A stretch of DNA of 64,000 nt, taken from the NCBI GenBank assembly GCA_019635215.1, contig JAHBZZ010000015.1:1-64000 (forward strand), in the 5' to 3' direction. Shown here in pieces: positions 8,643 through 20,713 of the stretch. The stretch's first letter is position 1, and the number at the start of each line of letters is the position of its first letter. This stretch comes from Nitrosomonas sp. (GTDB lineage: Bacteria > Pseudomonadota > Gammaproteobacteria > Burkholderiales > Nitrosomonadaceae). The notes under the pieces were generated by a model. It was not told the DNA's origin. It did no database searches and was given only the letters and a program-made list of their open reading frames with translations. Both the position numbers and the translations under genes were made by a program.

Positions 8643-9985
8643 ACACGCCGCAACATATTGACATTCAGGATAACACCGACATAACGGCAGAACACAGTAC
8701 AAACAAATTCATTCAAAAATTGCCGGTATTGCTGCGTGTATTAGGTGCAACCGCTTTGATTTTTGCTATGTACAGTTTTCTAGCCAGAGGCTGGCAAAGC
8801 GGCAATGATATTTTTCGCTACCTGCTGTTGCTGAGTCATACCGGCATTCTGGCAGCTATCGGCCTGGCCAGCGGTCATTATCTCAGGGAAAGCAAAGGCG
8901 CACGGTTGCTGCTCATACTGGCACTGGTATCAGTGCCGGTCAATTTTGCGATACTCGGCTCGTTCATCTATTCCCAGACAGCCATGATAACCGCAACACA
9001 TTCCGGTGATTTCCCGGATTATGTCTCATGGACGGTCGATAGCCTGAACACCGCGCTGCTTATCAGTGCAGGCGCATTATTGATATTGATGCCTGTTGTA
9101 TTTCTGGGCTTTACCGTACTGGCACGGCACATGGCGGTCAAACTGTCATTATTATTCCTGTTCGGCAATGCCGCAATGTTACTGCCATTACGTGACCCGG
9201 AAAATATCGGCCTGATGGTGCTGGTATTGACCATTGCCGTGTCGGTTGCAACACGCGCGTTCGCAAACAGACAGGTCGCCGCAAAAACATCCGAAGGCAT
9301 TATTGCACTGAGCCTGCAATTGCTGCCGCTGTCGGTGCTCGCCATACGTCACTTGTGGCTCTATACGCCCAATGAATTCTTATTTGCGGTACTCTGCATT
9401 TCCATCTTTTTGATGCTGCGGCAGATCTCATCCTGTCTGGAAACCACAACAAAAGCACGCATCATTCTCGACAGGATTGCGCTGATCCCTGCCATGCTCA
9501 TTGTTTTACCCCTCGGTTCCGCACTGGCCAATGTAGTCTTCCTTCCCGAGTCACTGGTCTTACCGGTCAGCTTGGCGATCTCGACAGCCATGGTTTATGA
9601 TCTGTCACGCCGCAGCCAGGGTTATGCGGGCGCTTACAGACTGATCGCGATCTGTGAAATCATGTTAGGTATGATACTCAATCTGATATTTTTCGATGGA
9701 TTGCTGGTAACGTTATCCTGCATCGTTGCCGGCGCTTCCGTACTGATGTACGGTTATCATGCCCGGCAACGCGGCACATTTCTCACCGGCGCAGCGCTCG
9801 TCTTTATGGGTATGTTGCAACAACTGTTTGAACTGATCTATCGTTTTGACCTGAGCAGCTGGATCAGTTTTGCTATTCTCGGCATCATCGCCATCGTCAC
9901 CGGGTCGATTCTGGAATCGCAGGGATCGCAGATCAGACAGCGGTTAAACGGATGGAAAAACATGTTCCGTCACTGGGAACAGTAG
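8639..9985 (+). CDS. Polytopic inner-membrane protein coupled to the PspA-like gene
   Basis: 448 residues with a short hydrophilic N-terminus (about 30 residues) followed by roughly a dozen hydrophobic segments. No transporter or enzyme motif was recognised, and I do not know the family. The ATGA overlap with the PspA-like gene implies co-expression; a membrane partner or effector for that protein is the simplest reading. Ends with a basic, Trp-rich tail. Confidence 0.7.
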   Translation: MNTPQHIDIQDNTDITAEHSTNKFIQKLPVLLRVLGATALIFAMYSFLARGWQSGNDIFRYLLLLSHTGILAAIGLASGHYLRESKGARLLLILALVSVPVNFAILGSFIYSQTAMITATHSGDFPDYVSWTVDSLNTALLISAGALLILMPVVFLGFTVLARHMAVKLSLLFLFGNAAMLLPLRDPENIGLMVLVLTIAVSVATRAFANRQVAAKTSEGIIALSLQLLPLSVLAIRHLWLYTPNEFLFAVLCISIFLMLRQISSCLETTTKARIILDRIALIPAMLIVLPLGSALANVVFLPESLVLPVSLAISTAMVYDLSRRSQGYAGAYRLIAICEIMLGMILNLIFFDGLLVTLSCIVAGASVLMYGYHARQRGTFLTGAALVFMGMLQQLFELIYRFDLSSWISFAILGIIAIVTGSILESQGSQIRQRLNGWKNMFRHWEQ

Positions 9986-10028
9986 ATATTCGCTGACACA
10001 GAGAAACCGCCCCGGGACAGTATATGCT

Positions 10029-10973
10029 TCAAACCACGCCCGCTTCATGCGCCTGCAGGTCAGCATGATAGCTGGAACGCACCATCGGGCCGCAGGCGGC
10101 ATGGGTAAAACCCATATCGTTTGCAGCCTGTTCAAACACCTTGAATCCCTCAGGCGAAACATAACGTTCCACCGGCAAGTGGCCGATACTCGGCTGCAAA
10201 TACTGACCAATTGTCAGCATCTCCACATGATGCGCACGTAGATCCTGCAATACCTGCAGAATTTCTCCATCGGTCTCTCCAAGTCCCAGCATCAAACCGG
10301 ATTTGGTTGGAATTTCCGGAAACCGGTCCTTGAAATCTTTCAGCAGTTTCAGCGAATGCTGGTAATCGGCGCCAGGGCGGCACTGTTTATACAGTCTTGG
10401 TACTGTTTCGAGATTGTGATTCAACACATCGGGCGGGCAGGCTGCCAGCTTATCAAGCGCAATGTCAAGCCTGCCTCTGAAATCGGGCACCAGTATTTCA
10501 ATCTTGGTGTGCGGTGCATGCTGGCGGATTGCCTGAATGCAATCGACAAAATGCTGCGCCCCGCCATCACGCAGATCGTCTCGATCAACACTGGTAATCA
10601 CGACATAGCGCAACCTCATGGCTGCTATCGATTGCGCCAGATGCAACGGCTCTTCAGGATCCGGCGGTTTGGGACGGCCATGCGCCACATCACAGAAAGG
10701 ACAACGCCGCGTACACAGATCGCCCAGAATCATGAAGGTCGCAGTCCCTTTGCCGAAACATTCCCCGATGTTCGGACAGGATGCTTCCTCACAGACCGTA
10801 TGCAGTTTCTGTTCCCGCAATATGCGTTTGACTTCATAGAATGCCTGGCTGTTGGGAGAGCGCACGCGTATCCATGAAGGTTTGCGCAACAGGTCATCTT
10901 TTGATTGAGTACCGATTTTTACCGGGTTTCGTGCTGTTTTATCAGCGCCTTTCTGGCGTATTTCAGAAGTCAT
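10029..10973 (-). CDS. lipA: Lipoyl synthase LipA
   Basis: 314 residues. Radical-SAM enzyme that inserts two sulfurs into octanoyl-protein to give lipoyl groups on 2-oxoacid dehydrogenases and GcvH. Auxiliary cluster Cys pattern [15 protein letters not shown] cluster CTRRCPFC, and the C-terminal RSSYHA serine motif are all present. Last gene of the unit dacC-dat-ybeD-lipB-lipA, 11 bases after lipB. Confidence 0.97.
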   Translation of the reverse strand: MTSEIRQKGADKTARNPVKIGTQSKDDLLRKPSWIRVRSPNSQAFYEVKRILREQKLHTVCEEASCPNIGECFGKGTATFMILGDLCTRRCPFCDVAHGRPKPPDPEEPLHLAQSIAAMRLRYVVITSVDRDDLRDGGAQHFVDCIQAIRQHAPHTKIEILVPDFRGRLDIALDKLAACPPDVLNHNLETVPRLYKQCRPGADYQHSLKLLKDFKDRFPEIPTKSGLMLGLGETDGEILQVLQDLRAHHVEMLTIGQYLQPSIGHLPVERYVSPEGFKVFEQAANDMGFTHAACGPMVRSSYHADLQAHEAGVV

Positions 10974-10984
10974 GGTTGTAACGA

Positions 10985-11644
10985 TTAAATCCTTTCTTTG
11001 ATAAGTTCATTTTGTAAACACTGCGCCAGCTTGCGCTGAATGATATCCCATCCATCGGTCACACCCTGATCCTTCATCTGCGTCACCGGCATACCGGCAT
11101 AACCGCACGGGTTGATCGCGGCAAACGGCTGCAGATCCATGTCGATATTCAGCGCTATACCGTGATAACAGAAATTCTTTTTTATTTTCAAGCCGAGTGA
11201 AGCAATTTTGGCTGTACCGACATACACCCCCGGCGCATCATTGCGGCCCTGTGCTTCAATGTCATAATCAGCCAGCACTTGTATTACGGCGTTTTCCATT
11301 CGTCTTACCAGTTCCCTTATACCCAGTTTGAGGCGCCGGATGTCCAACAGCAGATAGGCAATCAATTGACCCGGGCCATGATAGGTAATCTGCCCCCCGC
11401 GGTCTGTTCTAATTACGGGAATTTCACTTTCAACCAACAAATGCTCCGACCTTCCTGCGATGCCCTGCGTATAAACCGGGGGGTGCTGCAATAACCATAT
11501 TTCGTCATCGGTCAACGGCATACGTCTGGTTGTAAAATCTTTCATGGCCTGCCAGGCTGAATCATAATCAACCATTCCCATTGACCTGATAACAAATCGC
11601 CGATGCTGGGTGCACAGCATCCCCGGTTCTGTAACCTGATCCAT
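10985..11644 (-). CDS. lipB: Octanoyltransferase LipB
   Basis: 219 residues. Transfers octanoyl from acyl carrier protein to lipoyl domains, providing the LipA substrate. Motifs: [20 protein letters not shown] (catalytic Lys) and INPCGY (catalytic Cys). It directly follows the DUF493 gene, separated by 7 bases, in the same operon. Confidence 0.96.
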   Translation of the reverse strand: MDQVTEPGMLCTQHRRFVIRSMGMVDYDSAWQAMKDFTTRRMPLTDDEIWLLQHPPVYTQGIAGRSEHLLVESEIPVIRTDRGGQITYHGPGQLIAYLLLDIRRLKLGIRELVRRMENAVIQVLADYDIEAQGRNDAPGVYVGTAKIASLGLKIKKNFCYHGIALNIDMDLQPFAAINPCGYAGMPVTQMKDQGVTDGWDIIQRKLAQCLQNELIKERI

Positions 11645-11651
11645 GTTGCCG

Positions 11652-11915
11652 TCAAAGCACGACGGATATCATGGGATGACCCGTCAATGCCCGGTATAAC
11701 GCATCCAGCTGATCACGGGATGTTGCATGAACAGTGCATGTAATACTGAGATAATTTCCACCCTTGCTTGAGCGGATCTCAATCGTGGTTTCATCAAAAT
11801 CGGGCGCATGGTGCTTGACGATTGCCAAAGCTGTCCGGGTAAAATTCTGTTCCGCCTTCCCCATGATTTTAATCGGAAAATCACAGGGATATTCGATTAA
11901 GGATTCTTCAGTCAT
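11652..11915 (-). CDS. ybeD: DUF493/YbeD family protein
   Basis: 87 residues from the ATG at 11915. Short alpha-beta protein with the family's EYPCDFPIKIMG and the C-terminal SITCTVHATSRDQLDALYRAL. YbeD-family proteins are small ACT-like proteins conserved between dacA and lipB; the biochemical role is not settled. A longer in-frame reading runs back through the end of dat and is rejected; the ATG follows the dat stop codon by 4 bases. Confidence 0.9.
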   Translation of the reverse strand: MTEESLIEYPCDFPIKIMGKAEQNFTRTALAIVKHHAPDFDETTIEIRSSKGGNYLSITCTVHATSRDQLDALYRALTGHPMISVVL

Positions 11916-11919
11916 GCAC

Positions 11920-12792
11920 TCAGTTCGCCGGATTTGATAAATCCGACGCAGAACCCCGCATATGCGTCGCTTTATACTGCTGGTAAAGCTGATGTAATTG
12001 TCTGAATTTCGGTCCAGGTTTACCGGTTCCAACCATTTTCCCGTTCAGATGGGTGATTGCCATGATTTCCCGGGTTGAAGATGTCAGCATGATCTCTTCC
12101 GCGGTAAACAATTCATCTTCTGTCACTTCCCGTACCGCGTGGATAATGTCATGGCTGGCCGCCAGTTCCAGCGTCACGTCATACGTAATACCGGGCAACA
12201 TCAGATGACTCTTGGGCGGCGCGAGCAACACTTGATTTTTTACGACAAAAATATTACTCGCTGAACCTTCAGTCAGATACCCATCCCGGATCAGAATCGT
12301 TTCAGCAGCTTTCTCATCCACGGCAAGCTGGCGTAACAGCACATTCGGCAACAAGGAAATCGATTTGATGTCACAGCGCACCCAGCGATTGTCACTGGCT
12401 GTAATGGCGGTCACACCGTTTTCGAGTAATTCCGGGGCCGGCGGCATCAATGGGTTACTCATGATAAAGACCGTCGGCGGCACATCAGGAAATGCGTGGT
12501 CCCGCTTGGCGACACCCCGTGTGATATGCAGATAGACCGATTGATCCTCGCCTTCATTCTTCTCGATGATCTGCGTTAACAATTGCCGCCACTCATGATT
12601 CGTGTGCGGATTCTTGAGACGAATACCATCGAGACTGTGCTGCAGACGTTGCAGATGTTCCGTCAACCTGAAAGGTTTGCGCGAATAAACGGGAATCACT
12701 TCATAGACACCATCGCCAAAAATAAACCCCCTGTCCAATACCGAAACACAAGCCTTGTCGATTGGCATGAAATGGCCATTCAGATATATCAT
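11920..12792 (-). CDS. dat: D-amino-acid transaminase (class IV PLP aminotransferase)
   Basis: 290 residues. Starts MIYLNGHF, then SVLDRGFIFGDGVYEVIP typical of D-alanine transaminase-like enzymes; the PLP lysine is K143 (CDIKSI), and EGSASNIF is the conserved cofactor-binding loop. It likely interconverts D-alanine and D-glutamate. Branched-chain or aminodeoxychorismate lyase activity cannot be excluded by motif reading. The place between dacC and ybeD supports a D-amino-acid/peptidoglycan role. Confidence 0.87.
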   Translation of the reverse strand: MIYLNGHFMPIDKACVSVLDRGFIFGDGVYEVIPVYSRKPFRLTEHLQRLQHSLDGIRLKNPHTNHEWRQLLTQIIEKNEGEDQSVYLHITRGVAKRDHAFPDVPPTVFIMSNPLMPPAPELLENGVTAITASDNRWVRCDIKSISLLPNVLLRQLAVDEKAAETILIRDGYLTEGSASNIFVVKNQVLLAPPKSHLMLPGITYDVTLELAASHDIIHAVREVTEDELFTAEEIMLTSSTREIMAITHLNGKMVGTGKPGPKFRQLHQLYQQYKATHMRGSASDLSNPAN

Positions 12793-12859
12793 GTAACGCC
12801 TTTTGTTTATATTAGGAACACAGAGTAAAAAATCAGTGGAATGAATCGATTATGACCGG

Positions 12860-13990
12860 TTAATTGAACAGCAGCTTCAGGCTGTCCCAGGTTCGTTCCA
12901 CAAAATTGCCTTCGTTCACATCTTCCAATGCGACCAAGGGATAAATTTCGACGAGCTGGCCATTCAGGGTAAATTTAACCGACCCAACTTCCTGTCCTGT
13001 ATTTACAGGCGCTATTAAAGGCTGTTTATACTCCATGGTCGCTTTCAGATTATCCGCCTGCCCTTTAGGAACCGAAAAATAAACATCCGTATCGAAACCC
13101 GCCTTAAACACATCCTGAGCGCCTTTCCATAATTCAATGGAAGTTAGCACCTCACCCTTTTTATACAAATGTACGGTATCGTAAAACTGGAATCCGTAAT
13201 TCAGCAGCCGCTGGCTTTCCTTACTGCGCTCACCAGCCGATTTTGTGCCCATGATGACGGATATCAACCGCCGTTTATCACGCTTTGCTGACGTAATCAG
13301 ACAGTAGCCCGCCGTTCTTGTCCATCCCGTTTTCATACCGTCTACATGAGGATCCAGCCATAACAGGCGATTGCGATTAGGCTGAGTTATACTATTATAG
13401 GTATATTCCTTGAGTGAATAGAGCGGATAAAACTCAGGAAAATCACGGATGATGGCAGCAGCGAGAAGCGTCAGATCATGTACCGAAGTATAATGATCAG
13501 GATCGGGCAGCCCCGTCGTATTCATAAAATGTGTATCTTTCATACTGAGACGTTGCGCTTCCTGATTCATCATCTGAACGAAAAACTCTTCCGAGCCTGC
13601 GATAATCTCAGCCAAAGCAATACACGCATCGTTACCGGACTGCACAATCATGCCACGAATTAATTCGTCGATCGTTACTTCCTTATTCGGCTCAATAAAC
13701 ATGCGGGAACCGATCATGCGCCAAGCCCGGCTGGAAACCGGTACAACCTGATCAAGCCGTATACGGTTCTGCTTGAGTGCCGAGAAAACAATATAGGCTG
13801 TCATCAATTTGGTCAGTGATGCCGGTTCGACACGCTCATGTGCATTTTTACTGGCCAGCACCTGCCCGGACTGATAATCGGACAACATATACGCTTTGGC
13901 GGCAATCGATATGTCAGGCTGTTGCTGAGCTGACACTGGCATAGATAGAGAAACAACCAGGCAGATCACTATCGAAAGTAAGCGTTTCAT
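12860..13990 (-). CDS. dacC: D-alanyl-D-alanine carboxypeptidase (PBP5/6 family)
   Basis: 376 residues from the ATG at 13990 (a TTG four codons earlier is possible). Signal peptide ends about residue 21 (VSAQ). Serine-type peptidase S11 motifs: SLTK (S58, K61), SGN (118-120) and KTG (220-222). The C-terminal PBP5 domain and a terminal amphipathic segment (TWDSLKLLFN) anchor it to the inner membrane. It trims the terminal D-Ala of peptidoglycan pentapeptides and heads the unit with dat, ybeD, lipB and lipA. Confidence 0.94.
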   Translation of the reverse strand: MKRLLSIVICLVVSLSMPVSAQQQPDISIAAKAYMLSDYQSGQVLASKNAHERVEPASLTKLMTAYIVFSALKQNRIRLDQVVPVSSRAWRMIGSRMFIEPNKEVTIDELIRGMIVQSGNDACIALAEIIAGSEEFFVQMMNQEAQRLSMKDTHFMNTTGLPDPDHYTSVHDLTLLAAAIIRDFPEFYPLYSLKEYTYNSITQPNRNRLLWLDPHVDGMKTGWTRTAGYCLITSAKRDKRRLISVIMGTKSAGERSKESQRLLNYGFQFYDTVHLYKKGEVLTSIELWKGAQDVFKAGFDTDVYFSVPKGQADNLKATMEYKQPLIAPVNTGQEVGSVKFTLNGQLVEIYPLVALEDVNEGNFVERTWDSLKLLFN

Positions 13991-14112
13991 GGAATTATAC
14001 AAAAATGGTTATTATAGCTTGCCGATTAAATTTCTTAAACCAGCGTTTCATATATCACCACCGTTCAATTTCACTGAACGCCGGGGATAGATTACACTTT
14101 GTTATGCGCATC

Positions 14113-14658
14113 CTAACCGGATTTATGTGGGCGATCAATAATGCCGGTGTGGAACATCAGTCTACCTGCATTCCGTTCCATAAAATAGCGCTTTAACGGA
14201 TCATGAATCACACGAAAAGCCATCTCATCCCAGGGTACTTCCGTTTCAGACACCAATTTAACTTCGCTACTTTCAATACCCGGTTTAAAATCCAGATCAA
14301 GCAACTGTGCACGAAACAGGACATACACCTGGCTGATGTGCGGTAGACTGTAAATGGCATACAGATCGCCGATCGAAACTCTGGCGGTAGCCTCTTCAAG
14401 TGTTTCTCTCGCAGCCGCCTGCGCCAGCGTTTCATTATTCTCCATAAAACCCGCCGGCAAAGTCCACCAGCCGATTCTGGGTTCAATTGCACGACGGCAC
14501 AACAATATCTTGTCTTCCCATTCCGGTATACAGCCCACAACCATTTTGGGATTCTGATAATGAATTTCGTGACATACGGTACACACATACCGTGGCAAAG
14601 TGTCACCTTCCGGAATGCGGAGCTCTACATGCGCGCTGCAACTGCTACAAAATTTCAT
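14113..14658 (-). CDS. NUDIX hydrolase with N-terminal zinc ribbon
   Basis: 181 residues. CSSC and CTVC in the first 30 residues form a zinc ribbon. The Nudix box runs from GFMENNETLAQ to RETLEEA, with Ala where the last Gly of the consensus usually lies. This two-domain layout is typical of ADP-ribose pyrophosphatase-like NUDIX proteins; the substrate is not determined. Lies upstream of dacC in the same direction. Confidence 0.88.
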   Translation of the reverse strand: MKFCSSCSAHVELRIPEGDTLPRYVCTVCHEIHYQNPKMVVGCIPEWEDKILLCRRAIEPRIGWWTLPAGFMENNETLAQAAARETLEEATARVSIGDLYAIYSLPHISQVYVLFRAQLLDLDFKPGIESSEVKLVSETEVPWDEMAFRVIHDPLKRYFMERNAGRLMFHTGIIDRPHKSG

Positions 14659-14730
14659 GAATGTTCTCTACATCGGTTAACAGGATCAGCCTTTGATCTT
14701 TCAGGCCTTAATACAACGAATACAACAGAA

Positions 14731-15660
14731 TCAGATTTCGACTACAAATCGCCTTTCCGCCAGTACATGGCCCGCTTGATCACGCAATATCACCCGCCAG
14801 GCACCGGTATCACCCTTGTTCAGCAGTTTCCTGGCATTAGTGCGCCATTTTCCGGCGCCAATATTCAACTTTGTTTCAGTAATCCATTGGTCTTCAAAAT
14901 ACCAGTCAACAATCAACTGTTGATTTCCAAAACCCGACAATTCAACAAAAAGATAAATACTGCTGCTGCCGTTATGTTCAAGCAGCACACGATCAATGTC
15001 GTCAACCGGTTCCCGTTGAAGGATTTGGCGTGTCAATTGGGCGCGAATGACACCGGAATGATCTGCGGCAGATTTTTTTGTTCCGGCCGGGATACCGGCC
15101 GCGCTGGATGCTATCTGCGGCGGTATAGACTCAAGCTGCTCTTCAAGCCCGGAATCCATCGGCTTCGTTGCCGGTTTTGGCGGAACCGGCGTTTGCGTGC
15201 TGCCCGGTCTTAATGGTTTACTCTGAGGTACGAGTGTATCAATCGCCGCATCGGTACTCGGGTGTCGATCCGAACGCGCTGCATCATGATTATCCGCCCG
15301 TTTTTTTTCCATTAATCTCGGCTGTTCTTCCGGCAGTGGCGCCGAAGTTCGATGGTCGCCAAAAGTGTTGAATCTCGCCGAATAATCGGCAACAAAATCC
15401 TTCTCGGAATCATCATAAAAACTGTCAATACCGGGTGTTTCATTATCACCGACAAGCATATAACCCATTATAGCCACAAGCACGGAAAAAACAGTCAGTG
15501 CGACTGCGATTTTACGCCGGTCAAATGGCGGTTTCTCCAGCACCCTCCAGGATTGAGGGTGCGACAGATCCTCGAGTGCATCCGGCTCATCCCGGTCATT
15601 GGTTTCAGCTATTTTAGATTGCTGAATGTGTATGCGAATTTTCAGTTTGTTATCGGACAT
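14731..15660 (-). CDS. DUF2914 membrane-anchored protein
   Basis: 309 residues. Cytoplasmic acidic N-terminus (about 50 residues), one transmembrane segment (VALTVFSVLVAIMGYML, about 53-69), a long low-complexity Pro/Asp-rich periplasmic linker, then a C-terminal DUF2914 domain (IRAQLTRQILQREPVD to the end) with WYFEDQW and WRTNARK. Function unknown. Its start region is duplicated about 2.1 kb away, next to ligA (17783-18019). Confidence 0.8.
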   Translation of the reverse strand: MSDNKLKIRIHIQQSKIAETNDRDEPDALEDLSHPQSWRVLEKPPFDRRKIAVALTVFSVLVAIMGYMLVGDNETPGIDSFYDDSEKDFVADYSARFNTFGDHRTSAPLPEEQPRLMEKKRADNHDAARSDRHPSTDAAIDTLVPQSKPLRPGSTQTPVPPKPATKPMDSGLEEQLESIPPQIASSAAGIPAGTKKSAADHSGVIRAQLTRQILQREPVDDIDRVLLEHNGSSSIYLFVELSGFGNQQLIVDWYFEDQWITETKLNIGAGKWRTNARKLLNKGDTGAWRVILRDQAGHVLAERRFVVEI

Positions 15661-15908
15661 ATCAGGGCTATCGGATCGGTTGATGACTGTGCAATGGCAC
15701 GTACAGGCCTTTAAGCGGTGAATACAATAAAACAGTAAACGGGTACTTCACAATCCATTCTAATAATTCAGTAAGGCAATGTAAAACAGCGCCACCTTTT
15801 TCATCAATATCTTTGATTTGTATTTTACAATAGCGACAATTCTGAGCGGTAACAATCCTGGAAATGAATGCAGACTTGAATCGATGCACTCTGAAGCTAC
15901 GTTACAGG
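15651..15908. repeat. Diverged duplicate of the DUF2914-ligA intergenic region, copy 1
   Basis: This stretch begins at the DUF2914 start codon (TATCGGACAT) and ends in a remnant of the first ligA codons (ATGCACTCTGAA at 15884). It aligns with 17783-18019 through many exact blocks, e.g. GATTTGTATTTTACAATAGC, TCTAATAATTCAG versus GCTAATAATTCAG, and AGGCCTTT; copy 1 carries about 27 extra bases. By eye roughly three quarters of the positions match. The two copies flank the S9 peptidase unit as direct repeats. Confidence 0.85.
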
Positions 15909-15997
15909 ATTTAGTCGCATACTGTGTCGCAGATTCCGGGAATTCTGCGATTTTGCGATACTTTTCAAAGGGAGATAGAGAATCCGGAAATCGCTGA
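15884..15997 (+). other. Short ORF grown from the duplicated ligA start
   Basis: An open frame of 37 codons starts at the copy-1 equivalent of the ligA ATG and opens MHSEATLQ, against MHTELEAVQ in ligA. It ends at a TGA (15995-15997), overlapping the first codons of the S9 peptidase frame. It is probably not a functional protein, but ribosomes entering here could allow coupled initiation on the peptidase gene. Confidence 0.35.
15914..15957 (+). repeat. Left inverted-repeat end of the S9 peptidase unit
   Basis: GTCGCA at 15914-15919, a second at 15926-15931, and CGATTTTGCG at 15948-15957. Each block has an inverted counterpart in the same order at 17719-17767. Confidence 0.55.
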
Positions 15998-17670
15998 CAA
16001 TTGACGATATTCTGCAACTTGAAACCTTCGACGATTTTTTCGGCTCGCAGTTCGATGTCGATCCCTCGGGGAAGGTGCTCGCGATCTCTGTGCATCGCGG
16101 AGCCGATACAGCAAATCGATATGGCGTCCCCTTCCTCGCTGGCGGCGAACGCGGCCACCTGCATTTGATCGATCTTAAAACTGGCGCGTTGCGGCAGATC
16201 GATGCACCCAAGGGCGTTGGACTGTTTTCGCCCCTTTGGTCACCGGACGGTCTGCTAATCGCTGTGGCCGCGACGGACGGCGCTTTCGTGCGGCCGTGCG
16301 TAGTCGAGGTCGCAAGCGGTGAGCTGCGGGTTCTTACTGACCGCAATCTAGCCCTCCCGGCACAGAAGCACCCGTTCCACTGGTTGAGTAACGGCGAACT
16401 GGCGTGCGAGTTATTGCCGGAAGGCGAATTCCCTTTGCCTCTGGATGCCGAATATCGCGGCGCGACCAAAGCGATGGCAGCGTGGTCCAGGGCGTGGAAA
16501 GGCGAAGGCGCGACACCAAGCATGCTGGCGAGTGATCACCCTGTGGAAGCGGAACCGGATGGCGAGCTTTGCGCTATAGATTTGCCGAAGGGAAAAATTC
16601 GCGCATATCCCGATGCGAAGGGTGCCCCCGAGGCGCTGAGAGCCTTTTCCCAAAGGGACAAGATCGCGCTTTTCCAGTCGCCTTCACTCGATGATCGTCT
16701 GCCCGTCTTTAGTGAAAAGGTTGCGAGCCATCCCGCGACGGAACAAGAATTCTACCTGTCACGCGACGATGTCGGCACTCGTGTTCTCCGAGTGAGAAAC
16801 AGTGACGTCACCACGATTTTCGAGACTGACCGACATCTGGCCAATGTGGCTCCGGGGAAGATTCTGACGCTCGCATTCGAGATGCAGACAGGTCGAACGG
16901 CGTTCATGCGTTGCATCCTGCCCCCGGATCACAAGGAAGGTGAATGCAGACCGGCCATCATGTGGGTCTATCCAGGGGCCGAGGTGGGAGAGAAACTGAC
17001 GGCAAGGCACCGGCTCAACGACGCCACCTTCTTCAACCTTCAGCTCCTCGCAGCACAGGGTTATGTGGTTCTCATACCGGCAATACCCCTCGATGAAGAA
17101 ACGCGCGCAAATCGCGAGGTCATCGACTGTCTTGCGGATGCCGTACTGCCCGCCCTTGATGCGGCGGACAAAGCAGGTTTGATCGACCGCGACCGTGTTC
17201 AAGTCATGGGTCAGAGTTTCGGCGGCTGGGCCGTTCTTGCGCTGCTGGCGGAAACCACCGTGTTCCGCTCGGGAATTGCGATGGCGTCACTGTCCAACCT
17301 GATCGGCTTTCATGGCCAATTTGATGTTCGCTTTCGCTACGACGACCGGCAGAGCGAATATCTTACCTATTCACAGATGTGCGAGCGGCTTTGGCATTTC
17401 CCAGGGCCGCCGTGGGCGTATCTTGAACGATATGTCCGCAACAGCCCCGTCTTTGCCGTGCAGAAGATCTCGGCCCCACTGCTGCTGTTTCATGGCGATC
17501 AGGACTATGTGCCGATTGCGCAGTCGGAGGAAATGTTCTCCGCTCTGCGGAGAGCTGGCAAGAAGACCGAGTTTGTCCGCTACTGGGGCGAGGGGCATGT
17601 GCTCACCAGTCCTGCCAATATTCAGGATGCGTGGAGTAGAATTTTTGACTGGTTGTCGCGTAATTCCTAA
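15982..17670 (+). CDS. S9-family (prolyl oligopeptidase-like) serine peptidase with ATC at the expected start
   Basis: The open frame extends from 15979. Protein-like sequence (RKSLTIDDILQLE) begins at 15982, where the codon is ATC, 7 bases after AAGGGAG, the right spacing for a Shine-Dalgarno. No ATG, GTG or TTG occurs in frame until the GTG at 16075, which would cut into the first beta-propeller strand. From ATC the protein has 562 residues: an N-terminal propeller-like part (e.g. FSPLWSPDGLLIAVA) and a C-terminal alpha/beta-hydrolase domain with nucleophile GQSFGG (Ser about 412), acid loop HGDQDYV and histidine loop GEGH. No signal peptide. Base composition is visibly more GC-rich than in neighbouring genes. 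The substrate is unknown. Either it uses a weak non-standard start or it has suffered a start-codon mutation. Confidence 0.75.
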   Translation: MRKSLTIDDILQLETFDDFFGSQFDVDPSGKVLAISVHRGADTANRYGVPFLAGGERGHLHLIDLKTGALRQIDAPKGVGLFSPLWSPDGLLIAVAATDGAFVRPCVVEVASGELRVLTDRNLALPAQKHPFHWLSNGELACELLPEGEFPLPLDAEYRGATKAMAAWSRAWKGEGATPSMLASDHPVEAEPDGELCAIDLPKGKIRAYPDAKGAPEALRAFSQRDKIALFQSPSLDDRLPVFSEKVASHPATEQEFYLSRDDVGTRVLRVRNSDVTTIFETDRHLANVAPGKILTLAFEMQTGRTAFMRCILPPDHKEGECRPAIMWVYPGAEVGEKLTARHRLNDATFFNLQLLAAQGYVVLIPAIPLDEETRANREVIDCLADAVLPALDAADKAGLIDRDRVQVMGQSFGGWAVLALLAETTVFRSGIAMASLSNLIGFHGQFDVRFRYDDRQSEYLTYSQMCERLWHFPGPPWAYLERYVRNSPVFAVQKISAPLLLFHGDQDYVPIAQSEEMFSALRRAGKKTEFVRYWGEGHVLTSPANIQDAWSRIFDWLSRNS

Positions 17671-17718
17671 ATTTCGCGACGAAACTGGGGCTTGCCGATT
17701 TTTCAGGGAAAATTCTGG

Positions 17719-17767
17719 CGCAAAAATCGGGCGCTAAAGTCGAAGTTGTGCGACAAACTCTTGCGAC
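17719..17767 (-). repeat. Right inverted-repeat end of the S9 peptidase unit
   Basis: CGCAAAAATCG at 17719-17729 and TGCGAC at 17749-17754 and 17762-17767, in inverted order relative to the left end at 15914-15957. Confidence 0.55.
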
Positions 17768-17782
17768 AGAATTCGGTTTTTT

Positions 17783-20613
<2,831 letters not shown>

Positions 20614-20713
20614 CCGAACGAAACGCGATCAGCCTGACTTCAATCGTTAAGCGCAAGTTGGGCACGGATCCTGTATTCTAAACAGCTGCATTCTCATTTT
20701 GGACACGGACACG

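Larger units (their letters stand above)
15914..17767. mobile_element. Transposase-free unit with imperfect terminal inverted repeats, carrying the S9 peptidase
   Basis: About 1.85 kb between inverted ends. The left end has GTCGCA at 15914 and 15926; the right end, read inward, has GTCGCA at 17767 and 17754. Both then show CGATTTT(T)GCG, 34 and 38 bases inside the respective ends. The only sizeable gene inside is the S9 peptidase; there is no transposase. The unit lies exactly between the duplicated DUF2914-ligA promoter regions. It may be a passenger unit moved in trans or the remnant of a larger transposon. I could not assign the ends to a named IS family. Confidence 0.55.
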
